This document shows positions 21,691 through 36,600 of a DNA stretch of 64,000 nt, piece by piece. The DNA lies in the NCBI GenBank assembly GCA_949316235.1, contig OX438758.1, positions 2,081,772 to 2,145,771 of the forward strand. The letters are read 5' to 3'. A program made the translations under genes and the position numbers. The notes under the pieces are model-generated. The model did not search any database. It had not been told where the DNA came from and saw only the letters and a list, made by a program, of their open reading frames with translations. The stretch comes from Oegoconia quadripuncta. Taxonomy: Eukaryota > Arthropoda > Insecta > Lepidoptera > Autostichidae. Within the stretch, counting starts at the first letter, position 1. Each line of letters begins with the position of its first letter.

Positions 21691-24600
21691 GACAAAGTGT
21701 AGACTCTCTAAAAGCCATAGAATTACCCGTAGACCAGTGGGATGTGCTGTTAGTATTCCTTATCACTCAAAAACTGGACCAGTCACTGCGCAATGCTTGG
21801 GAAACCAATAGAAAAGATGCTTCTATTCCCACTTTGATCGAGCTGTTACATTTTCTTAATATGCGCATGACTGCCTTAGAATTAATAAGTGACAAAGGCA
21901 TGGAACCTAAACAACAAATAAAACCTCGAAGATCTGAATCGAGGAGGTCGAAGGCGAGACCATCGAGATCAAGCGAGCGGCGCAACAAGCCTAGTCGCTC
22001 GAGGTCAAAGCTTCCTTTGCGTTGCAATAATTCTGGTCACTTCACAAGGCGAGTGAGACAAACGGAAGTAAGTCAAGCAGGTACCGAATGTACAGAACAG
22101 AGGAGCAACAGGGTATCACCGCACACTGAGCAGTTTAATGTACACGGGATACATGATAAATGCATGATTTAAGCAATAATACACAACATTTGATTTTGAA
22201 AAGTTTATTGACATGGTAACGAATTTAATAGGCCCTAGTGATCGTGTCAGATTCCCTGTGTTAAACAACGTAATACCAGAGTTTGATCCCCTAAGTAAGG
22301 AACAATCTGTCGATGTTTGGATCCACAAAGTTGATGAAATTGTTATAAAAGGCAAGAGCACTAGAATTAGCAATTATATCGAAAAAATTGACGCGGCGAA
22401 AGAATCGCTACAGGAGATACACGTACGACTCCATGAGGTAACCGCCTTAATGAATAAGTTCGACGATATTCAAACTCTCATCGAGGTATTAGAAGTGACC
22501 TCGGACAAACAAGCACTGCATGAAGTGGAGCGCTCGAACATGGGAGACGCGATATTTCAATATGAAGCACAAATGGAAGCGCTCCTTCACGGTCCGATCG
22601 TTAGTGGGGAAATGCAATCTTGTACCGCATCACCACGTGCCAACTCCACCGTCCTCGACGACTGTTACAAGGCAAAGAAAGCCGAAATTTGATTGCCTAA
22701 GATCGAGATTCCCAAGTTTGATGGCGATATAAGAAAGTGGCCTAATTTCAAGAATATCTTCTTCACCACCGTTAAAAGCGCGGACATACCACCTATCACT
22801 AATCTACAGCATTTGAAGCTGGCCCTCACTGGAGAGGCCGCAGCCCTCGTGTCGTGTTTGTAAAAGGTACGAAAACAAAACCATTCTTGTATACTGCCTT
22901 TTAAAGGCGATTGTAAATCATGGTACCATAAATAGACATAACCTTAAAGACTTCTTAATTGTATTTCGACAAAGTGTAGACTCTCTAAAAGCCATAGAAT
23001 TACCCGTAGACCAGTGGGATGTGCTGTTAGTATTCCTTATCACTCAAAAACTGGACCAGTCACTGCGCAATGCTTGGGAAACCAATAGAAAAGATGCTTC
23101 TATTCCCACTTTGATCGAGCTGTTACATTTTCTTAATATGCGCATGACTGCCTTAGAATTAATAAGTGACAAAGGCATGGAACCTAAACAACAAATAAAA
23201 CCTCGAAGATCTGAATCGAGGAGGTCGAAGGCGAGACCATCGAGTTCAAGCGAGCGGCGCAACAAGCCTAGTCGCTCGAGGTCAAAGCTTCCTTTGCGTT
23301 GCAATAATTCTGGTCACTTCACAAGGCGAGTGAGACAAACGGAAGTAAGTCAAGCAGGTACCGAATGTACAGAACAGAGGAGCAACAGGGTATCACCGCA
23401 CACTGAGCAGTTTAATGTACACGGGATACATGATAAATGCATGATTTAAGCAATAATACACAAAATTTGATTTTGAAAAGTTTATTGACATGGTAACGAA
23501 TTTAATAGGCCCTAGTGATCGTGTCAGATTCCCTGTGTTAAACAACGTAATACCAGAGTTTGATCCCCTAAGTAAGGAACAATCTGTCGATGTTTGGATC
23601 CACAAAGTTGATGAATGTGCTCAGATTTATGGGTGGAACGATAGGTAGATTGTTCATTACGCTTTGCCGAAACTTATTGGAGTTGCGAGGACCTGGTACC
23701 AAGGTTTGCCATCACTGTTGTTTAGCTGGTCCGCATGGAAATAAAAATTAAGAGCATCCTTCCCTACCAGAGATACTCGTAATTATGCAGAGTTATTGAC
23801 AGAAATGATGAATAAAAAGGTGCGTTTTGGAGAGTCTTTAGAAATTTATTATTATTCTAAGATGACTCTTCTGAACAGGTGTCAGATTTCTGGTAAACGA
23901 GCTGTGGATTGTTTGGTAGCAGACATAGAGGATCGTGGTGTAAGATTAGGAGCACAGAGGTCTCCGAGCCAGAACAGGTACTGAAATTTTTGAAAACTGT
24001 TAAGGTAGGGCAAGATAGAAGTTCAGGAGATTCATCACGGCCTAGAGAGAAAGATAGACGTGCTAATTACACAAACAATAACGGCAACCCACCAATCGGC
24101 AACAAACTCGATACTTCACAGAAATCCTCTAGACAGTTAGTTTGTTATAACTGCAATATAGAATTAGGGCAAGATAGAAGTTCAGGAGATTCATCACGGC
24201 CTAGAGAGAAAGATAGAGGTGCTAATTACACAAACAATAACGGCAACCCACCAATCGGCAACAAATTCGATACTTCACAGAAATCCTCTAGACAGTTAGT
24301 TTGTTATAACTGCAACGAGTCGGGCCATCCCTTCTATCGCTGTCCTAAGCCCAAGTAGCAATGTACAAAGTGTAAACCTGATAATAATATTGTTTAGAAT
24401 GTATCTAAATGTCTAAATAATAAAAAATATCTAAATGTGACAAAGTGTAGACTCTCTAAAAGCCATAGAATTACCCGTAGACCAGTGGGATGTGCTGTTA
24501 GTATTCCTTATCACTCAAAAACTGGACCAGTCACTGCGCAATGCTTGGGAAACCAATAGAAAAGATGCTTCTATTCCCACTTTGATCGAGCTGTTACATT

Positions 24601-27600
24601 TTCTTAATATGCGCATGACTGCCTTAGAATTAATAAGTGACAAAGGCATGGAACCTAAACAACAAATAAAACCTCGAAGATCTGAATCGAGGAGGTCGAA
24701 GGCGATACCATCGAGATCAAGCGAGCGGCGCAACAAGCCTAGTCGCTCGAGGTCAAAGCTTCCTTTGCGTTGCAATAATTCTGGTCACTTCACAAGGCGA
24801 GTGAGACAAACGGAAGTAAGTCAAGCAGGTACCGAATGTACAGAACAGAGGAGCAACAGGGTATCACCGCACACTGAGCAGTTTAATGTACACGGGATAC
24901 ATGATAAATGCATGATTTAAGCAATAATACACAACATTTGATTTTGAAAAGTTTATTGACATGGTAACGAATTTAATAGGCCCTAGTGATCGTGTCAGAT
25001 TCCCTGTGTTAAACAACGTAATACCAGAGTTTGATCCCCTAAGTAAGGAACAATCTGTCGATGTTTGGATCCACAAAGTTGATGAAATTGTTATAAAAGG
25101 CAAGAGCACTAGAATTAGCAATTATATCGAAAAAATTGACGCGGCGAAAGAATCGCTACAGGAGATACACGTACGACTCCATGAGGTAACCGCCTTAATG
25201 AATAAGTTCGACGATATTCAAACTCTCATCGAGGTATTAGAAGTGACCTCGGACAAACAAGCACTGCATGAAGTGGAGCGCTCGAACATGGGAGACGCGA
25301 TATTTCAATATGAAGCACAAATGGAAGCGCTCCTTCACGGTCCGATCGTTAGTGGGGAAATGCAATCTTGTACCGCATCACCACGTGCCAACTCCACCGT
25401 CCTCGACGACTGTTACAAGGCAAAGAAAGCCGAAATTTGATTGCCTAAGATCGAGATTCCCAAGTTTGATGGCGATATAAGAAAGTGGCCTAATTTCAAG
25501 AATATCTTCTTCACCACCGTTAAAAGCGCGGACATACCACCTATCACTAATCTACAGCATTTGAAGCTGGCCCTCACTGGAGAGGCCGCAGCCCTCGTGT
25601 CGTGTTTGTAAAAGGTACGAAAACAAAACCATTCTTGTATACTGCCTTTTAAAGGCGATTGTAAATCATGGTACCATAAATAGACATAACCTTAAAGACT
25701 TCTTAATTGTATTTCGACAAAGTGTAGACTCTCTAAAAGCCATAGAATTACCCGTAGACCAGTGGGATGTGCTGTTAGTATTCCTTATCACTCAAAAACT
25801 GGACCAGTCACTGCGCAATGCTTGGGAAACCAATAGAAAAGATGCTTCTATTCCCACTTTGATCGAGCTGTTACATTTTCTTAATATGCGCATGACTGCC
25901 TTAGAATTAATAAGTGACAAAGGCATGGAACCTAAACAACAAATAAAACCTCGAAGATCTGAATCGAGGAGGTCGAAGGCGAGACCATCGAGTTCAAGCG
26001 AGCGGCGCAACAAGCCTAGTCGCTCGAGGTCAAAGCTTCCTTTGCGTTGCAATAATTCTGGTCACTTCACAAGGCGAGTGAGACAAACGGAAGTAAGTCA
26101 AGCAGGTACCGAATGTACAGAACAGAGGAGCAACAGGGTATCACCGCACACTGAGCAGTTTAATGTACACGGGATACATGATAAATGCATGATTTAAGCA
26201 ATAATACACAAAATTTGATTTTGAAAAGTTTATTGACATGGTAACGAATTTAATAGACCCTAGTGATCGTGTCAGATTCCCTGTGTTAAACAACGTAATA
26301 CCAGAGTTTGATCCCCTAAGTAAGGAACAATCTGTCGATGTTTGGATCCACAAAGTTGATGAATGTGCTCAGATTTATGGGTGGAACGATAGGTAGATTG
26401 TTCATTACGCTTTGCCGAAACTTATTGGAGTTGCGAGGACCTGGTACCAAGGTTTGCCATCACTGTTGTTTAGCTGGTCCGCATGGAAATAAAAATTAAG
26501 AGCATCCTTCCCTACCAGAGATACTCGTAATTATGCAGAGTTATTGACAGAAATGATGAATAAAAAGGTGCGTTTTGGAGAGTCTTTAGAAATTTATTAT
26601 TATTCTAAGATGACTCTTCTGAACAGGTGTCAGATTTCTGGTAAACGAGCTGTGGATTGTTTGGTAGCAGACATAGAGGATCGTGGTGTAAGATTAGGAG
26701 CACAGAGGTCTCCGAGCCAGAACAGGTACTGAAATTTTTGAAAACTGTTAAGGTAGGGCAAGATAGAAGTTCAGGAGATTCATCACGGCCTAGAGAGAAA
26801 GATAGACGTGCTAATTACACAAACAATAACGGCAACCCACCAATCGGCAACAAACTCGATACTTCACAGAAATCCTCTAGACAGTTAGTTTGTTATAACT
26901 GCAATATAGAATTAGGGCAAGATAGAAGTTCAGGAGATTCATCACGGCCTAGAGAGAAAGATAGAGGTGCTAATTACACAAACAATAACGGCAACCCACC
27001 AATCGGCAACAAATTCGATACTTCACAGAAATCCTCTAGACAGTTAGTTTGTTATAACTGCAACGAGTCGGGCCATCCCTTCTATCGCTGTCCTAAGCCC
27101 AAGTAGCAATGTACAAAGTGTAAACCTGATAATAATATTGTTTAGAATGTATCTAAATGTCTAAATAATAAAAAATATCTAAATGTGACAAAGTGTAGAC
27201 TCTCTAAAAGCCATAGAATTACCCGTAGACCAGTGGGATGTGCTGTTAGTATTCCTTATCACTCAAAAACTGGACCAGTCACTGCGCAATGCTTGGGAAA
27301 CCAATAGAAAAGATGCTTCTATTCCCACTTTGATCGAGCTGTTACATTTTCTTAATATGCGCATGACTGCCTTAGAATTAATAAGTGACAAAGGCATGGA
27401 ACCTAAACAACAAATAAAACCTCGAAGATCTGAATCGAGGAGGTCGAAGGCGAGACCATCGAGATCAAGCGAGCGGCGCAACAAGCCTAGTCGCTCGAGG
27501 TCAAAGCTTCCTTTGCGTTGCAATAATTCTGGTCACTTCACAAGGCGAGTGAGACAAACGGAAGTAAGTCAAGCAGGTACCGAATGTACAGAACAGAGGA

Positions 27601-30600
27601 GCAACAGGGTATCACCGCACACTGAGCAGTTTAATGTACACGGGATACATGATAAATGCATGATTTAAGCAATAATACACAACATTTGATTTTGAAAAGT
27701 TTATTGACATGGTAACGAATTTAATAGGCCCTAGTGATCGTGTCAGATTCCCTGTGTTAAACAACGTAATACCAGAGTTTGATCCCCTAAGTAAGGAACA
27801 ATCTGTCGATGTTTGGATCCACAAAGTTGATGAAATTGTTATAAAAGGCAAGAGCACTAGAATTAGCAATTATATCGAAAAAATTGACGCGGCGAAAGAA
27901 TCGCTACAGGAGATACACGTACGACTCCATGAGGTAACCGCCTTAATGAATAAGTTCGACGATATTCAAACTCTCATCGAGGTATTAGAAGTGACCTCGG
28001 ACAAACAAGCACTGCATGAAGTGGAGCGCTCGAACATGGGAGACGCGATATTTCAATATGAAGCACAAATGGAAGCGCTCCTTCACGGTCCGATCGTTAG
28101 TGGGGAAATGCAATCTTGTACCGCATCACCACGTGCCAACTCCACCGTCCTCGACGACTGTTACAAGGCAAAGAAAGCCGAAATTTGATTGCCTAAGATC
28201 GAGATTCCCAAGTTTGATGGCGATATAAGAAAGTGGCCTAATTTCAAGAATATCTTCTTCACCACCGTTAAAAGCGCGGACATACCACCTATCACTAATC
28301 TACAGCATTTGAAGCTGGCCCTCACTGGAGAGGCCGCAGCCCTCGTGTCGTGTTTGTAAAAGGTACGAAAACAAAACCATTCTTGTATACTGCCTTTTAA
28401 AGGCGATTGTAAATCATGGTACCATAAATAGACATAACCTTAAAGACTTCTTAATTGTATTTCGACAAAGTGTAGACTCTCTAAAAGCCATAGAATTACC
28501 CGTAGACCAGTGGGATGTGCTGTTAGTATTCCTTATCACTCAAAAACTGGACCAGTCACTGCGCAATGCTTGGGAAACCAATAGAAAAGATGCTTCTATT
28601 CCCACTTTGATCGAGCTGTTACATTTTCTTAATATGCGCATGACTGCCTTAGAATTAATAAGTGACAAAGGCATGGAACCTAAACAACAAATAAAACCTC
28701 GAAGATCTGAATCGAGGAGGTCGAAGGCGAGACCATCGAGTTCAAGCGAGCGGCGCAACAAGCCTAGTCGCTCGAGGTCAAAGCTTCCTTTGCGTTGCAA
28801 TAATTCTGGTCACTTCACAAGGCGAGTGAGACAAACGGAAGTAAGTCAAGCAGGTACCGAATGTACAGAACAGAGGAGCAACAGGGTATCACCGCACACT
28901 GAGCAGTTTAATGTACACGGGATACATGATAAATGCATGATTTAAGCAATAATACACAAAATTTGATTTTGAAAAGTTTATTGACATGGTAACGAATTTA
29001 ATAGGCCCTAGTGATCGTGTCAGATTCCCTGTGTTAAACAACGTAATACCAGAGTTTGATCCCCTAAGTAAGGAACAATCTGTCGATGTTTGGATCCACA
29101 AAGTTGATGAATGTGCTCAGATTTATGGGTGGAACGATAGGTAGATTGTTCATTACGCTTTGCCGAAACTTATTGGAGTTGCGAGGACCTGGTACCAAGG
29201 TTTGCCATCACTGTTGTTTAGCTGGTCCGCATGGAAATAAAAATTAAGAGCATCCTTCCCTACCAGAGATACTCGTAATTATGCAGAGTTATTGACAGAA
29301 ATGATGAATAAAAAGGTGCGTTTTGGAGAGTCTTTAGAAATTTATTATTATTCTAAGATGACTCTTCTGAACAGGTGTCAGATTTCTGGTAAACGAGCTG
29401 TGGATTGTTTGGTAGCAGACATAGAGGATCGTGGTGTAAGATTAGGAGCACAGAGGTCTCCGAGCCAGAACAGGTACTGAAATTTTTGAAAACTGTTAAG
29501 GTAGGGCAAGATAGAAGTTCAGGAGATTCATCACGGCCTAGAGAGAAAGATAGACGTGCTAATTACACAAACAATAACGGCAACCCACCAATCGGCAACA
29601 AACTCGATACTTCACAGAAATCCTCTAGACAGTTAGTTTGTTATAACTGCAATATAGAATTAGGGCAAGATAGAAGTTCAGGAGATTCATCACGGCCTAG
29701 AGAGAAAGATAGAGGTGCTAATTACACAAACAATAACGGCAACCCACCAATCGGCAACAAATTCGATACTTCACAGAAATCCTCTAGACAGTTAGTTTGT
29801 TATAACTGCAACGAGTCGGGCCATCCCTTCTATCGCTGTCCTAAGCCCAAGTAGCAATGTACAAAGTGTAAACCTGATAATAATATTGTTTAGAATGTAT
29901 CTAAATGTCTAAATAATAAAAAATATCTAAATGTGACAAAGTGTAGACTCTCTAAAAGCCATAGAATTACCCGTAGACCAGTGGGATGTGCTGTTAGTAT
30001 TCCTTATCACTCAAAAACTGGACCAGTCACTGCGCAATGCTTGGGAAACCAATAGAAAAGATGCTTCTATTCCCACTTTGATCGAGCTGTTACATTTTCT
30101 TAATATGCGCATGACTGCCTTAGAATTAATAAGTGACAAAGGCATGGAACCTAAACAACAAATAAAACCTCGAAGATCTGAATCGAGGAGGTCGAAGGCG
30201 ATACCATCGAGATCAAGCGAGCGGCGCAACAAGCCTAGTCGCTCGAGGTCAAAGCTTCCTTTGCGTTGCAATAATTCTGGTCACTTCACAAGGCGAGTGA
30301 GACAAACGGAAGTAAGTCAAGCAGGTACCGAATGTACAGAACAGAGGAGCAACAGGGTATCACCGCACACTGAGCAGTTTAATGTACACGGGATACATGA
30401 TAAATGCATGATTTAAGCAATAATACACAACATTTGATTTTGAAAAGTTTATTGACATGGTAACGAATTTAATAGGCCCTAGTGATCGTGTCAGATTCCC
30501 TGTGTTAAACAACGTAATACCAGAGTTTGATCCCCTAAGTAAGGAACAATCTGTCGATGTTTGGATCCACAAAGTTGATGAAATTGTTATAAAAGGCAAG

Positions 30601-33600
30601 AGCACTAGAATTAGCAATTATATCGAAAAAATTGACGCGGCGAAAGAATCGCTACAGGAGATACACGTACGACTCCATGAGGTAACCGCCTTAATGAATA
30701 AGTTCGACGATATTCAAACTCTCATCGAGGTATTAGAAGTGACCTCGGACAAACAAGCACTGCATGAAGTGGAGCGCTCGAACATGGGAGACGCGATATT
30801 TCAATATGAAGCACAAATGGAAGCGCTCCTTCACGGTCCGATCGTTAGTGGGGAAATGCAATCTTGTACCGCATCACCACGTGCCAACTCCACCGTCCTC
30901 GACGACTGTTACAAGGCAAAGAAAGCCGAAATTTGATTGCCTAAGATCGAGATTCCCAAGTTTGATGGCGATATAAGAAAGTGGCCTAATTTCAAGAATA
31001 TCTTCTTCACCACCGTTAAAAGCGCGGACATACCACCTATCACTAATCTACAGCATTTGAAGCTGGCCCTCACTGGAGAGGCCGCAGCCCTCGTGTCGTG
31101 TTTGTAAAAGGTACGAAAACAAAACCATTCTTGTATACTGCCTTTTAAAGGCGATTGTAAATCATGGTACCATAAATAGACATAACCTTAAAGACTTCTT
31201 AATTGTATTTCGACAAAGTGTAGACTCTCTAAAAGCCATAGAATTACCCGTAGACCAGTGGGATGTGCTGTTAGTATTCCTTATCACTCAAAAACTGGAC
31301 CAGTCACTGCGCAATGCTTGGGAAACCAATAGAAAAGATGCTTCTATTCCCACTTTGATCGAGCTGTTACATTTTCTTAATATGCGCATGACTGCCTTAG
31401 AATTAATAAGTGACAAAGGCATGGAACCTAAACAACAAATAAAACCTCGAAGATCTGAATCGAGGAGGTCGAAGGCGAGACCATCGAGTTCAAGCGAGCG
31501 GCGCAACAAGCCTAGTCGCTCGAGGTCAAAGCTTCCTTTGCGTTGCAATAATTCTGGTCACTTCACAAGGCGAGTGAGACAAACGGAAGTAAGTCAAGCA
31601 GGTACCGAATGTACAGAACAGAGGAGCAACAGGGTATCACCGCACACTGAGCAGTTTAATGTACACGGGATACATGATAAATGCATGATTTAAGCAATAA
31701 TACACAAAATTTGATTTTGAAAAGTTTATTGACATGGTAACGAATTTAATAGGCCCTAGTGATCGTGTCAGATTCCCTGTGTTAAACAACGTAATACCAG
31801 AGTTTGATCCCCTAAGTAAGGAACAATCTGTCGATGTTTGGATCCACAAAGTTGATGAATGTGCTCAGATTTATGGGTGGAACGATAGGTAGATTGTTCA
31901 TTACGCTTTGCCGAAACTTATTGGAGTTGCGAGGACCTGGTACCAAGGTTTGCCATCACTGTTGTTTAGCTGGTCCGCATGGAAATAAAAATTAAGAGCA
32001 TCCTTCCCTACCAGAGATACTCGTAATTATGCAGAGTTATTGACAGAAATGATGAATAAAAAGGTGCGTTTTGGAGAGTCTTTAGAAATTTATTATTATT
32101 CTAAGATGACTCTTCTGAACAGGTGTCAGATTTCTGGTAAACGAGCTGTGGATTGTTTGGTAGCAGACATAGAGGATCGTGGTGTAAGATTAGGAGCACA
32201 GAGGTCTCCGAGCCAGAACAGGTACTGAAATTTTTGAAAACTGTTAAGGTAGGGCAAGATAGAAGTTCAGGAGATTCATCACGGCCTAGAGAGAAAGATA
32301 GACGTGCTAATTACACAAACAATAACGGCAACCCACCAATCGGCAACAAACTCGATACTTCACAGAAATCCTCTAGACAGTTAGTTTGTTATAACTGCAA
32401 TATAGAATTAGGGCAAGATAGAAGTTCAGGAGATTCATCACGGCCTAGAGAGAAAGATAGAGGTGCTAATTACACAAACAATAACGGCAACCCACCAATC
32501 GGCAACAAATTCGATACTTCACAGAAATCCTCTAGACAGTTAGTTTGTTATAACTGCAACGAGTCGGGCCATCCCTTCTATCGCTGTCCTAAGCCCAAGT
32601 AGCAATGTACAAAGTGTAAACCTGATAATAATATTGTTTAGAATGTATCTAAATGTCTAAATAATAAAAAATATCTAAATGTGACAAAGTGTAGACTCTC
32701 TAAAAGCCATAGAATTACCCGTAGACCAGTGGGATGTGCTGTTAGTATTCCTTATCACTCAAAAACTGGACCAGTCACTGCGCAATGCTTGGGAAACCAA
32801 TAGAAAAGATGCTTCTATTCCCACTTTGATCGAGCTGTTACATTTTCTTAATATGCGCATGACTGCCTTAGAATTAATAAGTGACAAAGGCATGGAACCT
32901 AAACAACAAATAAAACCTCGAAGATCTGAATCGAGGAGGTCGAAGGCGAGACCATCGAGATCAAGCGAGCGGCGCAACAAGCCTAGTCGCTCGAGGTCAA
33001 AGCTTCCTTTGCGTTGCAATAATTCTGGTCACTTCACAAGGCGAGTGAGACAAACGGAAGTAAGTCAAGCAGGTACCGAATGTACAGAACAGAGGAGCAA
33101 CAGGGTATCACCGCACACTGAGCAGTTTAATGTACACGGGATACATGATAAATGCATGATTTAAGCAATAATACACAACATTTGATTTTGAAAAGTTTAT
33201 TGACATGGTAACGAATTTAATAGGCCCTAGTGATCGTGTCAGATTCCCTGTGTTAAACAACGTAATACCAGAGTTTGATCCCCTAAGTAAGGAACAATCT
33301 GTCGATGTTTGGATCCACAAAGTTGATGAAATTGTTATAAAAGGCAAGAGCACTAGAATTAGCAATTATATCGAAAAAATTGACGCGGCGAAAGAATCGC
33401 TACAGGAGATACACGTACGACTCCATGAGGTAACCGCCTTAATGAATAAGTTCGACGATATTCAAACTCTCATCGAGGTATTAGAAGTGACCTCGGACAA
33501 ACAAGCACTGCATGAAGTGGAGCGCTCGAACATGGGAGACGCGATATTTCAATATGAAGCACAAATGGAAGCGCTCCTTCACGGTCCGATCGTTAGTGGG

Positions 33601-36600
33601 GAAATGCAATCTTGTACCGCATCACCACGTGCCAACTCCACCGTCCTCGACGACTGTTACAAGGCAAAGAAAGCCGAAATTTGATTGCCTAAGATCGAGA
33701 TTCCCAAGTTTGATGGCGATATAAGAAAGTGGCCTAATTTCAAGAATATCTTCTTCACCACCGTTAAAAGCGCGGACATACCACCTATCACTAATCTACA
33801 GCATTTGAAGCTGGCCCTCACTGGAGAGGCCGCAGCCCTCGTGTCGTGTTTGTAAAAGGTACGAAAACAAAACCATTCTTGTATACTGCCTTTTAAAGGC
33901 GATTGTAAATCATGGTACCATAAATAGACATAACCTTAAAGACTTCTTAATTGTATTTCGACAAAGTGTAGACTCTCTAAAAGCCATAGAATTACCCGTA
34001 GACCAGTGGGATGTGCTGTTAGTATTCCTTATCACTCAAAAACTGGACCAGTCACTGCGCAATGCTTGGGAAACCAATAGAAAAGATGCTTCTATTCCCA
34101 CTTTGATCGAGCTGTTACATTTTCTTAATATGCGCATGACTGCCTTAGAATTAATAAGTGACAAAGGCATGGAACCTAAACAACAAATAAAACCTCGAAG
34201 ATCTGAATCGAGGAGGTCGAAGGCGAGACCATCGAGTTCAAGCGAGCGGCGCAACAAGCCTAGTCGCTCGAGGTCAAAGCTTCCTTTGCGTTGCAATAAT
34301 TCTGGTCACTTCACAAGGCGAGTGAGACAAACGGAAGTAAGTCAAGCAGGTACCGAATGTACAGAACAGAGGAGCAACAGGGTATCACCGCACACTGAGC
34401 AGTTTAATGTACACGGGATACATGATAAATGCATGATTTAAGCAATAATACACAAAATTTGATTTTGAAAAGTTTATTGACATGGTAACGAATTTAATAG
34501 GCCCTAGTGATCGTGTCAGATTCCCTGTGTTAAACAACGTAATACCAGAGTTTGATCCCCTAAGTAAGGAACAATCTGTCGATGTTTGGATCCACAAAGT
34601 TGATGAATGTGCTCAGATTTATGGGTGGAACGATAGGTAGATTGTTCATTACGCTTTGCCGAAACTTATTGGAGTTGCGAGGACCTGGTACCAAGGTTTG
34701 CCATCACTGTTGTTTAGCTGGTCCGCATGGAAATAAAAATTAAGAGCATCCTTCCCTACCAGAGATACTCGTAATTATGCAGAGTTATTGACAGAAATGA
34801 TGAATAAAAAGGTGCGTTTTGGAGAGTCTTTAGAAATTTATTATTATTCTAAGATGACTCTTCTGAACAGGTGTCAGATTTCTGGTAAACGAGCTGTGGA
34901 TTGTTTGGTAGCAGACATAGAGGATCGTGGTGTAAGATTAGGAGCACAGAGGTCTCCGAGCCAGAACAGGTACTGAAATTTTTGAAAACTGTTAAGGTAG
35001 GGCAAGATAGAAGTTCAGGAGATTCATCACGGCCTAGAGAGAAAGATAGACGTGCTAATTACACAAACAATAACGGCAACCCACCAATCGGCAACAAACT
35101 CGATACTTCACAGAAATCCTCTAGACAGTTAGTTTGTTATAACTGCAATATAGAATTAGGGCAAGATAGAAGTTCAGGAGATTCATCACGGCCTAGAGAG
35201 AAAGATAGAGGTGCTAATTACACAAACAATAACGGCAACCCACCAATCGGCAACAAATTCGATACTTCACAGAAATCCTCTAGACAGTTAGTTTGTTATA
35301 ACTGCAACGAGTCGGGCCATCCCTTCTATCGCTGTCCTAAGCCCAAGTAGCAATGTACAAAGTGTAAACCTGATAATAATATTGTTTAGAATGTATCTAA
35401 ATGTCTAAATAATAAAAAATATCTAAATGTGACAAAGTGTAGACTCTCTAAAAGCCATAGAATTACCCGTAGACCAGTGGGATGTGCTGTTAGTATTCCT
35501 TATCACTCAAAAACTGGACCAGTCACTGCGCAATGCTTGGGAAACCAATAGAAAAGATGCTTCTATTCCCACTTTGATCGAGCTGTTACATTTTCTTAAT
35601 ATGCGCATGACTGCCTTAGAATTAATAAGTGACAAAGGCATGGAACCTAAACAACAAATAAAACCTCGAAGATCTGAATCGAGGAGGTCGAAGGCGAGAC
35701 CATCGAGATCAAGCGAGCGGCGCAACAAGCCTAGTCGCTCGAGGTCAAAGCTTCCTTTGCGTTGCAATAATTCTGGTCACTTCACAAGGCGAGTGAGACA
35801 AACGGAAGTAAGTCAAGCAGGTACCGAATGTACAGAACAGAGGAGCAACAGGGTATCACCGCACACTGAGCAGTTTAATGTACACGGGATACATGATAAA
35901 TGCATGATTTAAGCAATAATACACAACATTTGATTTTGAAAAGTTTATTGACATGGTAACGAATTTAATAGGCCCTAGTGATCGTGTCAGATTCCCTGTG
36001 TTAAACAACGTAATACCAGAGTTTGATCCCCTAAGTAAGGAACAATCTGTCGATGTTTGGATCCACAAAGTTGATGAAATTGTTATAAAAGGCAAGAGCA
36101 CTAGAATTAGCAATTATATCGAAAAAATTGACGCGGCGAAAGAATCGCTACAGGAGATACACGTACGACTCCATGAGGTAACCGCCTTAATGAATAAGTT
36201 CGACGATATTCAAACTCTCATCGAGGTATTAGAAGTGACCTCGGACAAACAAGCACTGCATGAAGTGGAGCGCTCGAACATGGGAGACGCGATATTTCAA
36301 TATGAAGCACAAATGGAAGCGCTCCTTCACGGTCCGATCGTTAGTGGGGAAATGCAATCTTGTACCGCATCACCACGTGCCAACTCCACCGTCCTCGACG
36401 ACTGTTACAAGGCAAAGAAAGCCGAAATTTGATTGCCTAAGATCGAGATTCCCAAGTTTGATGGCGATATAAGAAAGTGGCCTAATTTCAAGAATATCTT
36501 CTTCACCACCGTTAAAAGCGCGGACATACCACCTATCACTAATCTACAGCATTTGAAGCTGGCCCTCACTGGAGAGGCCGCAGCCCTCGTGTCGTGTTTG

